A stretch of DNA of 64,000 nt from Marihabitans asiaticum (GTDB lineage Bacteria; Actinomycetota; Actinomycetes; Actinomycetales; Dermatophilaceae): NCBI RefSeq assembly GCF_007828725.1, contig NZ_VIUW01000002.1, positions 1 to 64,000 on the forward strand, written 5' to 3'. A model generated the notes under the pieces. It searched no databases, was not told the origin of the DNA, and saw nothing but the letters and a program-made list of their open reading frames with translations. Of this stretch, positions 18,342 to 26,615 are shown one piece after another (the first letter of the stretch is position 1; each line of letters begins with the position of its first letter). The position numbers and the translations under genes were made by a program.

Positions 18342-20492
18342 TCAGCGCGCCGGGACCAGACCGGTCCAGACCTGGATCGCCAGCTCGGTGGTGCCATCGG
18401 GACGCTCGGTGAGGATGCGCATGTCCTCGGACACCGTGACGTCGACCGCGAGGTCGATGGCCTCCGCGTCGACGACGTCGAGGGAGGACTGCCCCCGGGC
18501 GGCGACGAGCAGCACCGACCCACCGTCGGCGCGCACCCGGCCCGCCAGCTCGTCCAGGGCTGCGCGCAGCTTGTCGGGACGCTCCCGCAGCGACCCCTCG
18601 ACGGCCAGCGCCGGCACCCCGCACATGCCGCGGGTGACCTGAGGCCACTGGTTGAGCGCCCAGTCGTCCACGGCCACCACCAGGGTGGCGTCTCGGCGCT
18701 CGATCTCCTCGCAGTACTCGTCGACGGCAGCCAGGCTCCCCACCTCGACCCGCTCCGCCCGGTGGGGCCAGGTCGACTCACCGACCCCGGCGGCGGCGAA
18801 GGTGATGACGGCGAGCACCGCCAGGCCCGCCTGGACCCTGCCCGCCGGGGTGCGGGTGCGTTCGCGCCAGAGCCAGGCCGCAGCGGCGACGACGAGCACG
18901 AGGACGAGCGGGAGCACGATGAGCAGCCGACGGTCGGCCCACGGGTGGTCCGGGGTGATCCCGGGACGCCACAGCGTCAGCAGGCTCGACCCGGTGGCGA
19001 CGAGCAACGGCGCGGCCCAGACCGGGATCGCCGTCGCCGCACCGCTCGTCCACACCCGACCCAGGCGGTACGCGAGGACGGCCAGGCCGACGATCGCCAC
19101 CACCAACGGCACGACGCCGACCCACCAGGACAGCCACTCCACCGAGTGCTCGGCGTAGGTGCGACCTCCGTCGACCGGCAGGCCCTGCTCCGCCTGCATC
19201 CGTGCGACGTACATCGCGCCGGGGTCGCGCGGGTCCTGCCGGACCGTCATGAAGAGCGGCCGGGCCGCCAGCACCGCTCCGACCGCGAGGACGGAGACGG
19301 CCAGGCCCACCGGCAGGGCCCTGGAGAGTCGATCGGGCAGGCGCCACCCGCCCTGGGCGCGTCGCAGGAGCCACCAGCACAGGAGCGACATGAGCAGGAC
19401 CAGACCGACGAGCGGGACGAGCGAGCCGGCGATCTCGCCGAGGTAGCGCCAGCTCATCACCCCGGCCACGGCGAAGCCGACAGCGGTGGACGCCCCGGCC
19501 GCGACGATGAGCTCCCGCCCCCAGCTACGACCGCGGGCGAGGAGCAGCGCCGCGACCGGTACGAGCAGCATGGTCTCGCGCAGTGCGTCGATGCGCACGA
19601 TGGTGGTGCCGCCGACGAGCACACCGGCGAGCAGCGCAGTGCGGGCTGCCCGCGATCTCCGCTCGGCGAGCTCCGAGACGGCCACTGCGGCCCTCCGGTG
19701 CTCCGACCGCGCGGTCGCGAGAGCCAGGGCGAGGAGGCCCCCGGCCAGGGTGAGACCGGCAAGCGGCTCGGAGTAGGTGCTGCGCGCGGTGTGCAACCAG
19801 GGGAAGCACGCGCCGATGAGCACCACGGCCGGCGCCGCCCACCACCGACCGACGGCCGCGGCGACGAGCAGACCGAGGCCGAGCAGCGCCAATCCCCCGA
19901 CCAGAGCCGGGGCGACCATCGCCGCTCGCGCCCCGCCCAGCCACCAGGGCAGGGAGTACACCAGGGCCGGGCCGGGCATGAACTGAGGCTGCACGGACGG
20001 GTCCTCGCTCGACCCGATCTCGTAGAAGGCCGGCGACTCGAGGGTGAGGCCGCCCACCTCCAGCGTCTGCGACCCGCCGACCTCGCTCGGATCGACCGGG
20101 ACAGGACGCTGGCCGGTCTGGGCCAGCTGGACCGTGGCCTGGAAGTAGCTCGCCGAGTCGCGTCTGGGCAGCACCTGCTCGCTGCTTGTGAGGGCCGTCC
20201 AGACGGTGACGGCGAGCACCGCCAGGACGAGCATCGCGGCTGACCCGCGGGTTATCGGCACGTGGGGCAGGCGACGGGTGAGCCGGACCGCCAGGGCGAG
20301 GGCCACCAGCGCGAGGACCCACCCGACGACCGGGGTCCAGGCCCCGAGGAGGGCGACCACCGAGCCCGCGAAGCCGACGACGACGAGCCACAGGGCGCCG
20401 ACGAGCACCGTGCGGGTCAGCACCGCGCCCGACCGCGAGGCACCGCCATCGACGTCGCCCCCATCGCCAGGGGTCACGAGCGGGGAGGTCAC
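18342..20492 (-). CDS. Polytopic GT-C-like membrane protein
   Basis: A 716-aa membrane protein with roughly 13-14 hydrophobic helices between residues 25 and 555 and a soluble C-terminal domain of about 160 residues facing outside. The first loop carries PRRDSASYFQATVQLAQTGQRPV, the Asp-containing exterior loop that GT-C glycosyltransferases (ArnT/PMT-like) use, and a later loop has HTARSTYSEPLAG. It would transfer a sugar from polyprenyl phosphate to the growing glycan outside the membrane; the GT2 next to it would supply the donor. It is the first gene of the six-gene operon; TACCGT stands 6 bases before its GTG start, suggesting a leaderless message. Confidence 0.75.
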   Translation of the reverse strand: MTSPLVTPGDGGDVDGGASRSGAVLTRTVLVGALWLVVVGFAGSVVALLGAWTPVVGWVLALVALALAVRLTRRLPHVPITRGSAAMLVLAVLAVTVWTALTSSEQVLPRRDSASYFQATVQLAQTGQRPVPVDPSEVGGSQTLEVGGLTLESPAFYEIGSSEDPSVQPQFMPGPALVYSLPWWLGGARAAMVAPALVGGLALLGLGLLVAAAVGRWWAAPAVVLIGACFPWLHTARSTYSEPLAGLTLAGGLLALALATARSEHRRAAVAVSELAERRSRAARTALLAGVLVGGTTIVRIDALRETMLLVPVAALLLARGRSWGRELIVAAGASTAVGFAVAGVMSWRYLGEIAGSLVPLVGLVLLMSLLCWWLLRRAQGGWRLPDRLSRALPVGLAVSVLAVGAVLAARPLFMTVRQDPRDPGAMYVARMQAEQGLPVDGGRTYAEHSVEWLSWWVGVVPLVVAIVGLAVLAYRLGRVWTSGAATAIPVWAAPLLVATGSSLLTLWRPGITPDHPWADRRLLIVLPLVLVLVVAAAAWLWRERTRTPAGRVQAGLAVLAVITFAAAGVGESTWPHRAERVEVGSLAAVDEYCEEIERRDATLVVAVDDWALNQWPQVTRGMCGVPALAVEGSLRERPDKLRAALDELAGRVRADGGSVLLVAARGQSSLDVVDAEAIDLAVDVTVSEDMRILTERPDGTTELAIQVWTGLVPAR

Positions 20493-20545
20493 GGCGACAC
20501 GGTATCCGTGCCGGGCCGTCGGACCGTCCGTGGCACCGTGGACCC

Positions 20546-21283
20546 GTGACGACGACCACTCCCGCCGAGCTCCTCCCTTCGCTCCTCTCGGCCGACCCGG
20601 GCCGCCCGAGGATCACCTGCTACGACGACCTGCCCGGACCGACGGCCGGCGAGCGGGTCGAGCTGTCGGCCGCCGTGCTGGACAAGTGGGTCGCGAAGGT
20701 CGGCAACGCCCTGCAGGAGGAGTGGGACATCGGCCCCGGCAGCCGGGTCGCGCTGCGGGCCGCCCCCCACTGGCGCTCGGTCTACTGGGCGCTCGGCGTG
20801 TGGCGCATCGGGGCCACCCTCCTCGTCGACGGCTCCGCCGATGCCGACGACGTCGACCTCATCGTCACCGACGACCAGCCACCGGCGGACGCCGGCGCCG
20901 CCGTGGTCTACCTCACCCGCGCATCGCTGGCTCGTACGGCCGACATCGCCCTTGCCCCGGGTGTGGTCGATGAGGCTGCGGAGCTGTCGGGATACGGCGA
21001 CCACCTCGACCCGTGGGAGACCCCCGATGACGACCACGAGGCCCTGGTCTCACCGCGCCTGGCGGCCCGCTACCTCGACCTGGTGACGGTCAGCTCCCAG
21101 CAGTGGCCAGGGTTGCACCGGGGGGCGCGGCTCGACCTCGCCCCCGCCTCGACCCACGATCTGCTCACCGCCGTCGTCGCGACCTGGTCGGTGTCCGGCT
21201 CGGTCGTCGTCCACCTCGGTGAGACCGACCCGCAGGTCCGGTCCGGCCGCGCCCGCAGCGAAGGGGTGGACGCCAGGCTCTAG
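20546..21283 (+). CDS. TIGR03089 family protein (truncated acyl-adenylate synthetase-like)
   Basis: A 245-aa protein of the actinobacterial TIGR03089 family. It looks like the N-terminal third of an AMP-dependent synthetase (VALRAAPHWRSVYWALGVWRIGATLLVDGSADADDVDLIVTDD is the usual marker) but lacks the ATP-binding and adenylation motifs, so it cannot be a complete ligase. In mycobacteria the homologue (Rv3268) lies next to an LCP-family gene, and here an LCP gene is found 5 kb away, so a link to cell-wall glycan attachment is possible. It is transcribed away from the glycan operon across a 53-base gap; CACCGT lies 6 bases before its GTG. Confidence 0.88.
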   Translation: MTTTTPAELLPSLLSADPGRPRITCYDDLPGPTAGERVELSAAVLDKWVAKVGNALQEEWDIGPGSRVALRAAPHWRSVYWALGVWRIGATLLVDGSADADDVDLIVTDDQPPADAGAAVVYLTRASLARTADIALAPGVVDEAAELSGYGDHLDPWETPDDDHEALVSPRLAARYLDLVTVSSQQWPGLHRGARLDLAPASTHDLLTAVVATWSVSGSVVVHLGETDPQVRSGRARSEGVDARL

Positions 21284-21301
21284 CGTCCGGTCCCCCTTCG
21301 C
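21258..21301. terminator. Hairpin over the TIGR03089 stop, inverted CGAAGGGG pair
   Basis: GCGAAGGGG (21258-21266) pairs with CCCCTTCGC (21293-21301), and inside it GGACGC (21268-21273) pairs with GCGTCC (21283-21288). The structure covers the stop codon of the TIGR03089 gene and lies 14 bases from the stop of the convergent peptidoglycan-binding protein gene, so it can act as a bidirectional terminator. Confidence 0.6.
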
Positions 21302-21315
21302 CGCGGTACCGGGCG

Positions 21316-23760
21316 TCAGCCCGCGCGCTTGACCTGGTCGCGCTCGAGGGCCTGCCAGGTCAACGACCCGACCACGCCGTTGCGGGACAGGTGGTGACGC
21401 TGCTGGAGGGCGCGGACCGCGCTCTGCGTCGCGGGACCGAAGACCCCGTCGGCGGTGATGCCCAGCGACCGCTGCAGCATCCGCACGGCCGGTCCGGTCG
21501 AGCCCTCGCGCAGCACCGTGCTCCGGTAGGCAAGCAGCGGGTGAGCGGCGCTCTCGAGCTCGTCCCAGGTGCGCTCGTCGGCGACGCCGGTCACCTTGAG
21601 GTCGTGCATCTGCTGGAACCGCTTGACCGCCTGCTCGGTCGCGGAACCGTAGACCCCGTCGACGGCCAGCCCGCCGAGCGCGCGCTGCAGCGCCTTCACC
21701 GAGGCTCCGCGAGAACCCTTCGCCAGGACCGTGGACTTCCACCGCGAGAGATCGGTCGTGCTGGACACCGTGGACACGCCCGGCGCCCCCGTGCGGCCGG
21801 CCGATCGACTGGCAGCCGTGCTCGAGCCAGCGGACCCGGACAGCGCCTTCCATGTGCTCGGCCCGACGACACCGTCGACCCACAGCTTCTTCTCCTCCTG
21901 GAAGGCCCGCACCGCAGCAGCCGTCTTGGACCCGAAGACCCCGTCGACCTCGATCCCCAGCGCCTTCTGCACCGCCCGGACCGCCTCGCTGCGCGCACCC
22001 TGCGCCAGCACCGTCGAGGACCACCGCCCCAGATCAGCACCAGACCCCGAGCCGGCGTCCTTGTCCTTCTCGTACTTGTCCTTGTCGCTCGAACCGCTCC
22101 CGCTGGAGCCAGCGGACCCGGACAGCGCCTTCCACGTGCTCGGCCCGACGACACCGTCGACCCACAGCTTCTTCTCCTCCTGGAAGGCCCGCACCGCAGC
22201 AGCCGTCCCCGACCCGAAGACCCCGTCGACCTCGATCCCCAGCGCCTTCTGCACCGCCCGGACCGCCTCGCTGCGCGCACCCTGCGCCAGCACCGTCGAG
22301 GACCACCGCCCCAGATCAGCACCCGACCCCGAGTCGGAGTCCTTGCCCTTGTCGTCCTTGTCCTTGTCGCTCGAACCGCTCCCGCTGGAGCCAGCGGACC
22401 CGGACAGCGCCTTCCACGTGCTCGGCCCGACGACACCGTCGACCCACAGCTTCTTCTCCTCCTGGAAGGCCCGCACCGCAGCAGCCGTCCCCGACCCGAA
22501 GACCCCGTCGACCTCGATCCCCAGCGCCTTCTGCACCGCCCGGACCGCCTCGCTGCGCGCACCCTGCGCCAGCACCGTCGAGGACCACCGCCCCAGATCA
22601 GCACCCGACCCCGAGTCGGAGTCCTTGCCCTTGTCGTCCTTGTCCTTGTCCTTGTCGGCCGTGTCCTTGTCCTTGTCGGCCACGACGGAGCCGTCGAGGG
22701 CGCGCCAGGTGTTCGGTCCGACGACACCGTCGATGCCGAGCTTCTTGCTCTTCTGGAAGGCCGAGACCGCCGCCGCGGTCTGCTCGCCGAAGACCCCGTC
22801 GACCGTGATCCCCAGCGCCTTTTGCAGCGCCTCGACCGCCGCTCCGGTCGAGCCGAGGCGCAGGGTCTGCGAGAAGTAGTCCGCGAGCACGCCGCTCGGA
22901 GCGTCCGGAGTCGTCGTGGAGGTGTCTCGTGAGGGCGCCTTGCCCTGCGCGATGAGCTTGTCCCACATCGCCGCGGTCACCGTCCCACTTGCGGGAAGTC
23001 CGTGGCGGGACTGCCAGGCCCGCACCGCCGCCGCCGTCGCCGGACCGAAGACCCCGTCAGCGGACACCCCGACGGCCCGCTGGACGAGCATGACGTCGGT
23101 GCCGTGGTCGCCCTGCTGCAGCGTCGTGTAGCTCGTGGGGACGGTGATCGGCCCCGCGCCCGACCCAGGCGACGTGGTCTCCGAGGTCAACGCCTTCCCG
23201 GTCCACCAGGACGTCTTCTGCAGGGCACCGTCCCAGCTGAAGCTGAAGTGGATGTGGTCGGTGTGCGGGCTCGCTCCGCTGTACGCCCGCCACCCCTTGT
23301 CCATGCTGTACGCGCCCCAGATCTGGCGGTTCCAGATGATGTACATGATGCCGAAGCGGCGCGCCATCGCGCCCGGGCGACCCTGGCTGTCGGGGGCGAC
23401 GAGCCAGGCCACCACGGAGTTCGCGACCGCGCGCTCCTGCGCATTGTTGATGTCGAGCATCCAGTCCAGCGCGCGGCCCTCGGAGTGCTCGGTGAGGCCC
23501 GAGTTGCAGTTCCGGCTGATGCCGTAGTTCGGCTCCGCGTAGTGGCGTGACATGAGCCTCGCGAAGGCCGTCACCCCGGGCTTGGCGGCGGGGTCGCAGA
23601 CGGTCTGCGGGTGGTACGACGACGCGATGTCGAGCGCGCCGGGCAGGCCGGGGTTGCTCGGCGGGGCCGGGACGTCGACGGCGGAGCCGGCCTGGGCCAG
23701 CACGGGCACGGTCACGGCGGGGGCGAGCAGGGCAGAGAAGACCCGAACGGATCGAGACAC
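21316..23760 (-). CDS. Secreted protein with M15-like/ARB_07466-like domain and seven peptidoglycan-binding domains
   Basis: An 814-aa exported protein with an N-terminal signal peptide (about residues 1-27, ending AQAGSA). Residues 45-185 form a hydrolase-like domain with LTEHSEGRALDWMLD (H92, D99) and SPHTDHIHFSFSW (H166, D168, H171), the metal-ligand layout of LAS/M15-type enzymes as in ARB_07466-like domains. Seven PG_binding_1 repeats follow (each ending W-x-x-L); repeats 3-5 are nearly identical. The acidic/basic DKDK/DSGSG linkers between them are unusual. The start is GTG with AAGGAG 6 bases upstream. It probably binds and may trim peptidoglycan; carboxypeptidase activity is inferred. 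It converges on the TIGR03089 gene. Confidence 0.88.
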   Translation of the reverse strand: MSRSVRVFSALLAPAVTVPVLAQAGSAVDVPAPPSNPGLPGALDIASSYHPQTVCDPAAKPGVTAFARLMSRHYAEPNYGISRNCNSGLTEHSEGRALDWMLDINNAQERAVANSVVAWLVAPDSQGRPGAMARRFGIMYIIWNRQIWGAYSMDKGWRAYSGASPHTDHIHFSFSWDGALQKTSWWTGKALTSETTSPGSGAGPITVPTSYTTLQQGDHGTDVMLVQRAVGVSADGVFGPATAAAVRAWQSRHGLPASGTVTAAMWDKLIAQGKAPSRDTSTTTPDAPSGVLADYFSQTLRLGSTGAAVEALQKALGITVDGVFGEQTAAAVSAFQKSKKLGIDGVVGPNTWRALDGSVVADKDKDTADKDKDKDDKGKDSDSGSGADLGRWSSTVLAQGARSEAVRAVQKALGIEVDGVFGSGTAAAVRAFQEEKKLWVDGVVGPSTWKALSGSAGSSGSGSSDKDKDDKGKDSDSGSGADLGRWSSTVLAQGARSEAVRAVQKALGIEVDGVFGSGTAAAVRAFQEEKKLWVDGVVGPSTWKALSGSAGSSGSGSSDKDKYEKDKDAGSGSGADLGRWSSTVLAQGARSEAVRAVQKALGIEVDGVFGSKTAAAVRAFQEEKKLWVDGVVGPSTWKALSGSAGSSTAASRSAGRTGAPGVSTVSSTTDLSRWKSTVLAKGSRGASVKALQRALGGLAVDGVYGSATEQAVKRFQQMHDLKVTGVADERTWDELESAAHPLLAYRSTVLREGSTGPAVRMLQRSLGITADGVFGPATQSAVRALQQRHHLSRNGVVGSLTWQALERDQVKRAG
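21824..22640 (-). repeat. Three tandem 282-bp repeats inside the peptidoglycan-binding gene
   Basis: Units start at 21824, 22106 and 22388, exactly 282 bases (94 codons) apart, and encode peptidoglycan-binding repeats 5, 4 and 3 plus linker. Units 2 and 3 are nearly identical at the base level; unit 1 differs mainly in a few bases around 21928-21935 (SKT instead of SGT) and in its linker. The near identity, including silent positions, points to recent duplication or gene conversion, and the copy number is likely to vary between strains. Confidence 0.9.
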
Positions 23761-23822
23761 ACCGTCTCCTTATAGGTGGCACGTAGATGCGACGGCCCGG
23801 GGGCAGCCGGCGCGCGGCGACG

Positions 23823-23848
23823 CCTGCAGTCACTTTCGTCACTGCAGG
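23823..23848. other. Inverted repeat upstream of the peptidoglycan-binding gene
   Basis: CCTGCAGT (23823-23830) and ACTGCAGG (23841-23848) are perfect complements around a 10-base loop, and GTCACT is directly repeated within. It lies 63-88 bases upstream of the GTG start of the secreted peptidoglycan-binding protein, in the 270-base divergent region shared with scoA. It could be an operator or a leader hairpin; I found no riboswitch there. The rest of 23761-24030 shows only the AT-richer stretch TAATTA near 23912 and the scoA promoter. Confidence 0.35.
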
Positions 23849-24030
23849 ATCACCGTCCTCACAGTTTCCACACGTCACATGAGGCACGCCAGACCCAGCG
23901 GACTAATTACGTCCCTGTTGTTCCTTCCAGCGCGCATCCAGGAAGCTGCGGAGCGTCCAGCGGGGGCGGACCAGGGGCTCGGCTCCTCACTCGATGTGTC
24001 CCGGCTCACGCTCGCCGTTACGCTGCGCGC

Positions 24031-24843
24031 ATGGACAAGGTCGTCTCCACCGCAGCCGAGGCCGTCGCCGACATCGGTGACGGCGCATCCCTGGCCGTGG
24101 GCGGGTTCGGGCTCTGCGGCATCCCGAGCGTGCTCATCGCCGAGCTGAAGCAGTCGGGGGTGAGCGGGCTGCGCTGCGTGAGCAACAACTGCGGGGTCGA
24201 CGACTGGGGCCTCGGCCAGCTCCTCGGGGGCGGGCAGATCGCGCGGATGCAGTCCTCGTACGTCGGTGAGAACAAGGAGTTCGCCCGCCAGTACCTCTCC
24301 GGCGAGCTCGAGGTGGAGCTCACCCCCCAGGGCACCCTGGCCGAGAAGCTCCGCGCGGGCGGCTCCGGCATCGCCGCCTTCTACACCCGGACCGGCGTCG
24401 GCACCCAGATCGCCGACGGCGGGCTTCCCTGGCGCTACGACGCCAACGGCGAGGTCGCCCTGGCCTCACCGCCCAAGGAGACCCGGACCTTCGAGGTCAC
24501 CGAGGTCGGCCCCGACGGCGATGCGGTGAGCGCCGAGCACGAGTTCGTCCTCGAGGAGGCGATCAGCACCGACTTCGCCCTGGTCCGGGCGTGGAAGGGG
24601 GACCGGCACGGCAACCTCGTCTTCCGCACCACCTCGCGCAACTTCAACCCGTTGTGCGCGATGGCCGGTCGGGTGACGATCGCCGAGGTCGAGGAGCTCG
24701 TCGAGCCCGGCGAGCTCGACCCCGACGAGATCCACCTGCCCGGCATCTACGTCACCCGGGTCGTGGAGCTCACCGACGAGCAGGCCGCGGACAAGCGCGT
24801 CGAGAAGCGCACCGTCACCCCGACCGAGACCAAGGAGGCCTGA
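24031..24843 (+). CDS. scoA: Succinyl-CoA:3-ketoacid CoA-transferase subunit A
   Basis: Alpha subunit of the enzyme that activates acetoacetate with succinyl-CoA. The 270-aa protein begins [32 protein letters not shown], typical of the family (GGFGLCGxP), with [13 protein letters not shown], and [16 protein letters not shown] further on. It is followed one base later by the B subunit. The ATG at 24031 is the only family-consistent start; TACGCT lies 6 bases before it with no Shine-Dalgarno, so the transcript is probably leaderless. With scoB and the 3-hydroxybutyryl-CoA dehydrogenase 3 kb downstream it points to use of ketone bodies or polyhydroxybutyrate products. Confidence 0.95.
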   Translation: MDKVVSTAAEAVADIGDGASLAVGGFGLCGIPSVLIAELKQSGVSGLRCVSNNCGVDDWGLGQLLGGGQIARMQSSYVGENKEFARQYLSGELEVELTPQGTLAEKLRAGGSGIAAFYTRTGVGTQIADGGLPWRYDANGEVALASPPKETRTFEVTEVGPDGDAVSAEHEFVLEEAISTDFALVRAWKGDRHGNLVFRTTSRNFNPLCAMAGRVTIAEVEELVEPGELDPDEIHLPGIYVTRVVELTDEQAADKRVEKRTVTPTETKEA

Positions 24844-24844
24844 G

Positions 24845-25507
24845 ATGGCGCTCACCCGTGAGGAGATGGCGGCCCGCGCCGCCGACGAGCTGCAGGACGG
24901 CGACTACGTCAACCTCGGGATCGGCCTGCCGACGCTCGTGCCCAACTACGTGCCCGACGACGTCGAGATCGTGCTGCAGTCCGAGAACGGGATCCTCGGG
25001 GTGGGCCCGTACCCGAGCGAGGACGCGGTCGACCCCGACCTCATCAACGCTGGCAAGGAGACGGTCACCCTGCGCAGGGGGGCGAGCATCTTCGACTCCG
25101 CCACGTCGTTCGCGATGATCCGCGGCAACAAGGTCGACGCCGCGATCCTCGGCGCGATGCAGGTCGCAGCCAACGGCGACATCGCGAACTGGATGATCCC
25201 CGGCAAGATGGTCAAGGGCATGGGCGGGGCGATGGACCTCGTCCACGGGGCGCGCAAGGTGATCGTCCTCATGGAGCACGTCGCCAAGGACGGCTCGCAC
25301 AAGATCGTCCCTGACTGCACCCTGCCGCTGACCGGCAAGGGCGTGGTCCAGCGGATCATCACCGACCTCGCGGTCCTCGACATCCGTGGCGGTCACGACG
25401 GCAGCACCGAGGTTCCCGGGGTGGTCGTGCGTGAGCTCTCCCCCGGCGTCACCGAGGACGAGGTGCGCGAGCGGACCGGGGTGCCCGTCACCTTCGAGCT
25501 GGGCTGA
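24845..25507 (+). CDS. scoB: Succinyl-CoA:3-ketoacid CoA-transferase subunit B
   Basis: Beta subunit, 220 aa, carrying the catalytic glutamate (E47 in [10 protein letters not shown]) that forms the covalent CoA-thioester intermediate. Other family blocks are [65 protein letters not shown] and [21 protein letters not shown]. It starts one base after the scoA stop, so the two are translated from one message. The transcript ends at the perfect 30-base palindrome just downstream. Confidence 0.96.
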   Translation: MALTREEMAARAADELQDGDYVNLGIGLPTLVPNYVPDDVEIVLQSENGILGVGPYPSEDAVDPDLINAGKETVTLRRGASIFDSATSFAMIRGNKVDAAILGAMQVAANGDIANWMIPGKMVKGMGGAMDLVHGARKVIVLMEHVAKDGSHKIVPDCTLPLTGKGVVQRIITDLAVLDIRGGHDGSTEVPGVVVRELSPGVTEDEVRERTGVPVTFELG

Positions 25508-25516
25508 GGCAACCGG

Positions 25517-25546
25517 GCGAAGGGGGGTGAGCTCACCCCCCTTCGC
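25517..25546. terminator. Perfect 30-base palindrome between scoB and a convergent GT2
   Basis: GCGAAGGGGGGTGAG (25517-25531) is followed directly by its exact complement CTCACCCCCCTTCGC (25532-25546). Stops of scoB (25507) and of the convergent glycosyltransferase (25552) lie 10 and 6 bases away, so it serves both strands. It is another inverted pair of the CGAAGGGG octamer. Confidence 0.75.
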
Positions 25547-25551
25547 TTCGC

Positions 25552-26547
25552 TCAGGGACGCTCGCCCGCCCGGGCCAGGCTGGCCGGGCTGGTGAGGAAG
25601 CCGATCCCCCATGACCAGTGCATCGTCGCGAGCACCACCGGGACCCGCGCGCGCACTCGCGCCGGTTCCCCCGCGGAGATATACCAGCCGCCGGCGACGA
25701 CCGCGCCGAGGTACCCGAGCGGGACCACCAGCGCCGGGCGCCACCGCACGCCGATCACCGCCGCGGCGGTCGACGCGGCCACCATCGCGGGGGCAGCGAG
25801 GTAGCGGGCGTTCGCGGTCCCCGGGTGGCGACGGGCGACGACCCTGCGCCACCGGCCGTAGTTGAGGTACTGGTCGAAGAGCCGGGCCGCCGAGCTGCGC
25901 GGGCGGTAGGTGACGACGAGCTCCGGGGTGAACCAGACCCGCCCGCCGGCCCCCCGGAGGCGGTGGTTCATCTCCCAGTCCTGCGCGCGCGCGAAGTGCG
26001 GGTCGTAGCCGCCGACGGACTCCAGGGCCGCACGGCGGAAGACGCCGAGGTAGACCGTGTCGACCTCGCCGGCGGCCCCGCCGACGTGGAACCGGGACCC
26101 GCCGACACCGAGAGGGCTCTTCATCGCCACGGCGACGGCCCGCTCGAAGGGGGTACGCCCCTGGGCGTCCATGACCCCGCCGACGTTGTCGGCTCCGGTC
26201 TCCTGGAGCACCCGCACCGCGGTGCTCAGGTAGTCGCGAGGGATCTCGGCGTGGGCGTCCACCCGCGCCACGACCTCGCCGCGGGTCGCGGCGATCGCCG
26301 CGTTGAGGCCGTCGGGGGTGCGGCCGCTCGGATTGTCGACGGTGCGGACCCGGGGGTCGCTGCGCGTCAGCTCGGCGGCGACCTCGTGCGTGCGATCGGC
26401 GCTCGGCCCGAGCGCGAGCACCACCTCGAGGGCACCGTCGTAGTCCTGGTCGAGCACCTGGCGGACCGAGTCACGCAGGTGGGCCTCCTCGTCGAGGACC
26501 GGCATCACCACGCTGACGTCGGGCAGGTCGGTCGTCGCACTCCTCAC
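25552..26547 (-). CDS. Family 2 glycosyltransferase (ExoA/succinoglycan type)
   Basis: A 331-aa protein with a GT-A domain over residues 10-235: VSVVMPVLDEEAHLRDSVRQVL, VVLALGPSADRTHEVA, GEVVARVDAHAEIPRDYL (DxD as DAH), FRRAALESVGGYDPHFARAQDWEMNHRLRGAGGRVWF. Two hydrophobic segments (about 245-290) at the C-terminus anchor it in the membrane. It resembles ExoA-type transferases of exopolysaccharide synthesis. It stands alone on the minus strand, convergent with scoB and divergent from the LCP gene with 68 bases between; CATACT is 7 bases before the GTG start. Sugar and acceptor are unknown. Confidence 0.85.
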   Translation of the reverse strand: MRSATTDLPDVSVVMPVLDEEAHLRDSVRQVLDQDYDGALEVVLALGPSADRTHEVAAELTRSDPRVRTVDNPSGRTPDGLNAAIAATRGEVVARVDAHAEIPRDYLSTAVRVLQETGADNVGGVMDAQGRTPFERAVAVAMKSPLGVGGSRFHVGGAAGEVDTVYLGVFRRAALESVGGYDPHFARAQDWEMNHRLRGAGGRVWFTPELVVTYRPRSSAARLFDQYLNYGRWRRVVARRHPGTANARYLAAPAMVAASTAAAVIGVRWRPALVVPLGYLGAVVAGGWYISAGEPARVRARVPVVLATMHWSWGIGFLTSPASLARAGERP

Positions 26548-26615
26548 GAAGACAAGTATGGGGGTCTGGAGTTTTGCTGCCGGTGACCCTCAGCCGACGC
26601 CCTTAGTGTGTCGCC

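Noticed and set aside
23761-23950. c-di-AMP (ydaO-type) riboswitch before the secreted peptidoglycan-binding gene
   Set aside because: Such riboswitches precede wall hydrolase genes in actinobacteria, but the conserved GGGGAACC-type and AGCCGAAUCCG-type blocks are not present here.
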